Source: Okeania sp. SIO2B3
GTDB taxonomy: Bacteria; Cyanobacteriota; Cyanobacteriia; Cyanobacteriales; Microcoleaceae
Assembly: GCF_010672525.1 (NCBI RefSeq)
Contig: NZ_JAAHGH010000075.1
Span: 1 to 38,832, forward strand
Direction of reading: 5' to 3'
DNA: 38,832 nt
Within the stretch, counting starts at the first letter, position 1; every line of letters starts with the position of its first letter. The notes beneath the pieces are model-generated. The model made no database searches. It was not told the origin of the DNA and saw only the letters and a program-made list of their open reading frames with translations. Of the stretch, positions 36,386 through 38,832 are shown one piece after another. The position numbers and the translations under genes were made by a program.

Positions 36386-36632
36386 CAGTAAGCATTCAGC
36401 CGTCAGCTATCAGCTAGCCTCCTATGGTCGGAACTGCGAACTTCAGCTATTACTTTTAGTTGACGATAAAAGCTTTATTAATTTTCTTATTACCTCTTAT
36501 TACAAAAGTTGGCTCCCTTGCCCTTAAAGTCTATATTAATTTAAACACTATCCTATATGAGAGAGTCTTGTTGCTGTTAACGCAGTTCCGACCTAGGAGG
36601 CTAGCTGACTGCTAATAGCTGAATGCTTACAG
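36386..36632. mobile_element. Long-armed inverted-repeat element
   Basis: The left arm (36386-36438) runs CAGTAAGCATTCAGC to GGTCGGAACTGCG; the right arm (36581-36632) is its reverse complement, CGCAGTTCCGACC to CTGAATGCTTACAG, about 52 bp each with scattered differences. The ~140-bp middle is AT-rich without a gene. Related arms lie at 113-303. Confidence 0.8.
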
Positions 36633-36715
36633 TTGTCAAAGTTATTTTTTCTGATTATTCCTATTCATTAGAATTCTTATTAATTCTTCTCTTAATTATT
36701 TTTCATTTCATATTT

Positions 36716-36852
36716 TATAGCGCTGTGCGCAGGCAACAGGTAGTAGGGGAAATAAATTGCCGTTTGCGCAGCATCTCCGTTGGAATCATATAAGACTTTT
36801 AGCTATTGGAGACCTCCTGCAATTTGTAAATATACCAGCGCACACTGCTATA
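36716..36852. mobile_element. TATAGC-type inverted-repeat element, copy 2
   Basis: TATAGCGCTGTGCGC opens it and GCGCACACTGCTATA closes it. The interior is the reverse complement of the element at 33476 (GCCGTTTGCGCAGCATCTCC), with fewer heptamers. The short frame across it is not a gene. Confidence 0.78.
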
Positions 36853-37291
36853 GCTTTTTGATAATTCTTGATTATTGCCTTTTTGCTTACCTCAATTTCC
36901 AATTTTTTTTGAATTTCAACCATCACTTTATTGAGACTTTTTGGTTCATATTTTATCATCTATTTTCTCTGATTTTTTCACCTGAATTCCGCACTTAAAA
37001 GCTTACTGTAAAGAGCAAATATTCAGTAGTCAGTAGGAAATGATGCTGGCTAATTATCTGATTCGATCAAGTATTTATGCTTAATTTATTCAATTTAATT
37101 TTGCTCCCGTATCAGTTAAATTATGATGATTTATAGAGTCTAAATAGTGAACCATCCACTGATGTTTTTGGTACTTTGTTATGTGATAAATTGACGTTTA
37201 TAATCTGAGTTTTCAAATCAGATTTCTCTTTTAATACCCAGTTTTTTTCTATTATATAGAATCCGGTTATACAGTATATTTTTATCATTAT
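36853..37291. other. AT-rich intergenic stretch
   Basis: I see no gene, RNA or clear repeat here. Confidence 0.45.
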
Positions 37292-37550
37292 TGCTCTGCT
37301 GATTAAATCTAAAAGTCTTTATAGATAAAGGTAAGTGCCTTTTTAAGTATCAAAAAGTTCGAGGTTTTAAGTGGTAATTGTTCAATTAGGAGCGGATTTT
37401 GGTCAGAAAAATTAAGGGACAAAACGCCCGCTCCTACCTCCTGTAAATTCCCATTTCTCCTGTCTCCTGTCTTCCCCTCCACCGGAGGGGTTAGGGGTTG
37501 GTTGTCTCCTGTCTCCTACCTCTACTAAAAGACTTCCATAAGCAAACCCT
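37292..37550 (+). mobile_element. MITE-like family A, copy 6
   Basis: It opens GCTCTGCTGATTAAATC (a degenerate left end) and ends AGCAAACCCT over about 259 bp. It carries CTCCTGT heptamers and the CCTCCACCGGAGGGG palindrome, like copy 1. Behind it lies an ATCTCCCC array (about 37575-37599). Confidence 0.72.
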
Positions 37551-37699
37551 AATTATATCCAAACTTCAAGCCTCCCCATCTCCCCATCTCCCCATCTAAC
37601 ACACTATTTTAGCTGTGTCACTCCAGTAGGTTTTGAACGAGAAGTTAGTAAAACTGTTCTAAATAACCTCAAAAGCTCTTTAACAGGCCATTGACATAC

Positions 37700-37730
37700 T
37701 CCCGACGCTCCCCTACGGGAGAGCGCGGGA
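37700..37730 (-). ncRNA. IS605-type right-end hairpin overlapping the tnpB stop
   Basis: TCCCGACGCTCCC and GGGAGAGCGCGGGA form a strong GC stem around CTAC; the tnpB TAG is in its loop. In IS200/IS605 elements this zone forms the right-end hairpin and the 3' end of the guide-like omega RNA. That an RNA is made here is inference. Confidence 0.5.
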
Positions 37731-38832
37731 TTCTTCAGCCAGATAAGCCCTGACCGCAGTTTTAACAGAAGTGATGTCCTCCTCCTGTATTGACAACAAT
37801 CCTATTTTTTGTATTAGGAGTGCTGAGTTATAATCCCTATCTAATTCCTGTCCACATCTGGGGCATGAATGCCAACGCTCTGATAAGCTTTTAGAGACTT
37901 TATTCAAGCATTCCCAACAATATTGAGATGTGCCTTTTGGGTCTACGCGTGATAATTTTTTTGCCAAGTTTCCAGGCAACATACTCTAAAACCTGAACAA
38001 ACTGACCAAAAGCTGCATCTTGTAGAGACTTATTTAATCCTGACTTGGCCGATTGACCATTGGGCAAAAACTGACCATGATCACCTAATTTAGCTTCGGT
38101 TCGCCTAACTAAAGAAGCTATCTGTAGGTCTTCTAAAAATATTATCTGACAATCACTCAACAAATGATAAGCTAGTTTGAATTGCCAATCTAACCGTTGT
38201 CTAGCTATCAACTGATGCACTACCGCTATTTTACCCTTGAGAATCTTCCAAGGCTTAGAATCATGCATGTTTTTTAGCTAATCTTACCTGAAGTTTAGAT
38301 AATCTATTTTCAGAGAACCTAAAAAACTTAGGAACTTCGATAAATTCTCCATCACTGGTAACAGCATAGTGCAATAATCCCAAATCAATACATGCATGAG
38401 TTATCTTCGGTGGGTTGAATTTCTGCACGCCTCAAAGGTACAGCTTGATCTTCTATCGTTAAGCTGATATACCATCCGTCTGCCTCCCGTACTACTGTAC
38501 CTGTTTTAACCTTGAATCCTATTGGTATTGAACGATTGTAGACAAAGGGAACTAAACCAATCTTTGGTAGATTTATACAAAAACGACCGTTGGCATTTTT
38601 GACTACATTGGCATTTGATAACTGAGGATAACTGAAAGAATTATAATAATGCCGACCTTTAAATTTAGGTCTACCACTGGTTTTACCGTTTTGAGCGGGT
38701 AAGGTATAGTTATCCATTGTTGTTTGTACACGCTGAATAACATCTTGCAACACCTGAGAGTGCATAGACTTATACTCAGGGAAAAGTTTTTTAGTCTGTG
38801 CTAAATCTGCTAGTTGCACAGTCTCCCAAACA
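37713..38832 (-). pseudogene. tnpB: Frameshifted IS200/IS605-family tnpB, cut by the window edge
   Basis: Read from the right edge (open at 38832) the frame gives a TnpB N-terminal domain (FPEYKSMHSQVLQDVIQRV, SGRPKFKGRHYYNSFSYPQ) and breaks after EDNSCMY at 38385. Further frames supply CIDLGLLHYAVTSDG (RuvC-I Asp), KPWKILKGKIAVVHQ, IFLEDLQIASLVRR (RuvC-II Glu), then after another shift a zinc ribbon YCWEC...CPRCG and LDRDYNSALLI (RuvC-III Asp). Three frameshifts explain it: CATGCATG at 38391-38398, CATGCATG at 38262-38269, and an A7 run near 37950. All catalytic residues persist, so decay is recent. No tnpA is visible. Confidence 0.9.

Noticed and set aside
37935-37960. Programmed frameshifting at the A7 run in tnpB.
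   Set aside because: The frame change needed is +1, not the usual -1 slip, and two other frameshifts already disable the gene.
1-38832. tRNA, rRNA or riboswitch genes.
   Set aside because: Reading both strands I found no T-loop (GTTCGAATC-type) with matching stems, and no riboswitch core I could recognise; a covariance-model scan would be decisive.

Overview
The window looks like a low-GC, filamentous-type cyanobacterial chromosome (Trichodesmium/Okeania-like is my inference; the sequence does not name the species). The reasons are repeated HIP1 octamers (GCGATCGC, for example near 840, 2769, 3079, 4893, 7736, 9012, 13083, 18203, 22786, 24976 and 30141), genes typical of or restricted to cyanobacteria (CruP carotenoid cyclase, cyAbrB regulator, DUF1400 protein, the 441-aa protein at 15619), IS200/IS605-type tnpB relics, and heptanucleotide repeat arrays. 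Intact coding sequence adds up to only about 21 kb of 38.8 kb. Much of the rest is small palindromic or inverted-repeat elements and their debris.

Layout. 1-1220: a small ribbon-helix-helix-like protein followed by an HNH nuclease. 1221-4145: mutL, with a 94-bp tandem array running into its start codon and a ~116-bp tandem array behind it. 4146-6623: a DUF1963 gene diverging from a SirB1/TPR gene, then an exported DUF1400 protein. 6624-9757: a heptamer array, two copies of a ~230-260-bp MITE-like family, an SRPBCC protein, and a multi-repeat CmpX/MscS-type membrane protein. 9995-14039: a small unknown protein, a 27-aa lipoprotein-like ORF, a HTH protein, a mosaic of nested small elements and a DUF697-type GTPase. 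15017-18979: rpsU (59 aa), a conserved unknown protein and murF. 19113-22700: a divergent DUF1294-like membrane protein and a tnpB relic carrying several palindromic insertions. 22708-28239: a YHS-domain lipoprotein, cruP, a cyAbrB regulator and a DUF2786 protein. 29324-33114: a co-oriented polysaccharide set (priming sugar transferase, gmd, fcl). 34553-36247: a subtilase with N-terminal RTX repeats. 37713-end: a frameshifted tnpB running off the right edge.

How the genes fit together. gmd and fcl together make GDP-L-fucose from GDP-mannose, and the neighbouring polyprenyl-phosphate sugar transferase would start lipid-linked repeat units, so 29-33 kb is a surface-polysaccharide module. MutL, MurF and S21 are housekeeping. 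The other genes are largely single transcription units separated by long repeat-rich gaps.

I did not find an obvious new multi-gene defence or metabolic system. The most informative signal is the mobility record written in small non-coding elements: a 50-bp palindrome whose exact removal restores a tnpB frame, two CATG-to-CATGCATG duplications that each break the other tnpB, two copies of one element with perfect 8-bp target duplications, and an element insertion at a stop codon that leaves the protein unchanged. No tRNA, rRNA or CRISPR array was seen.
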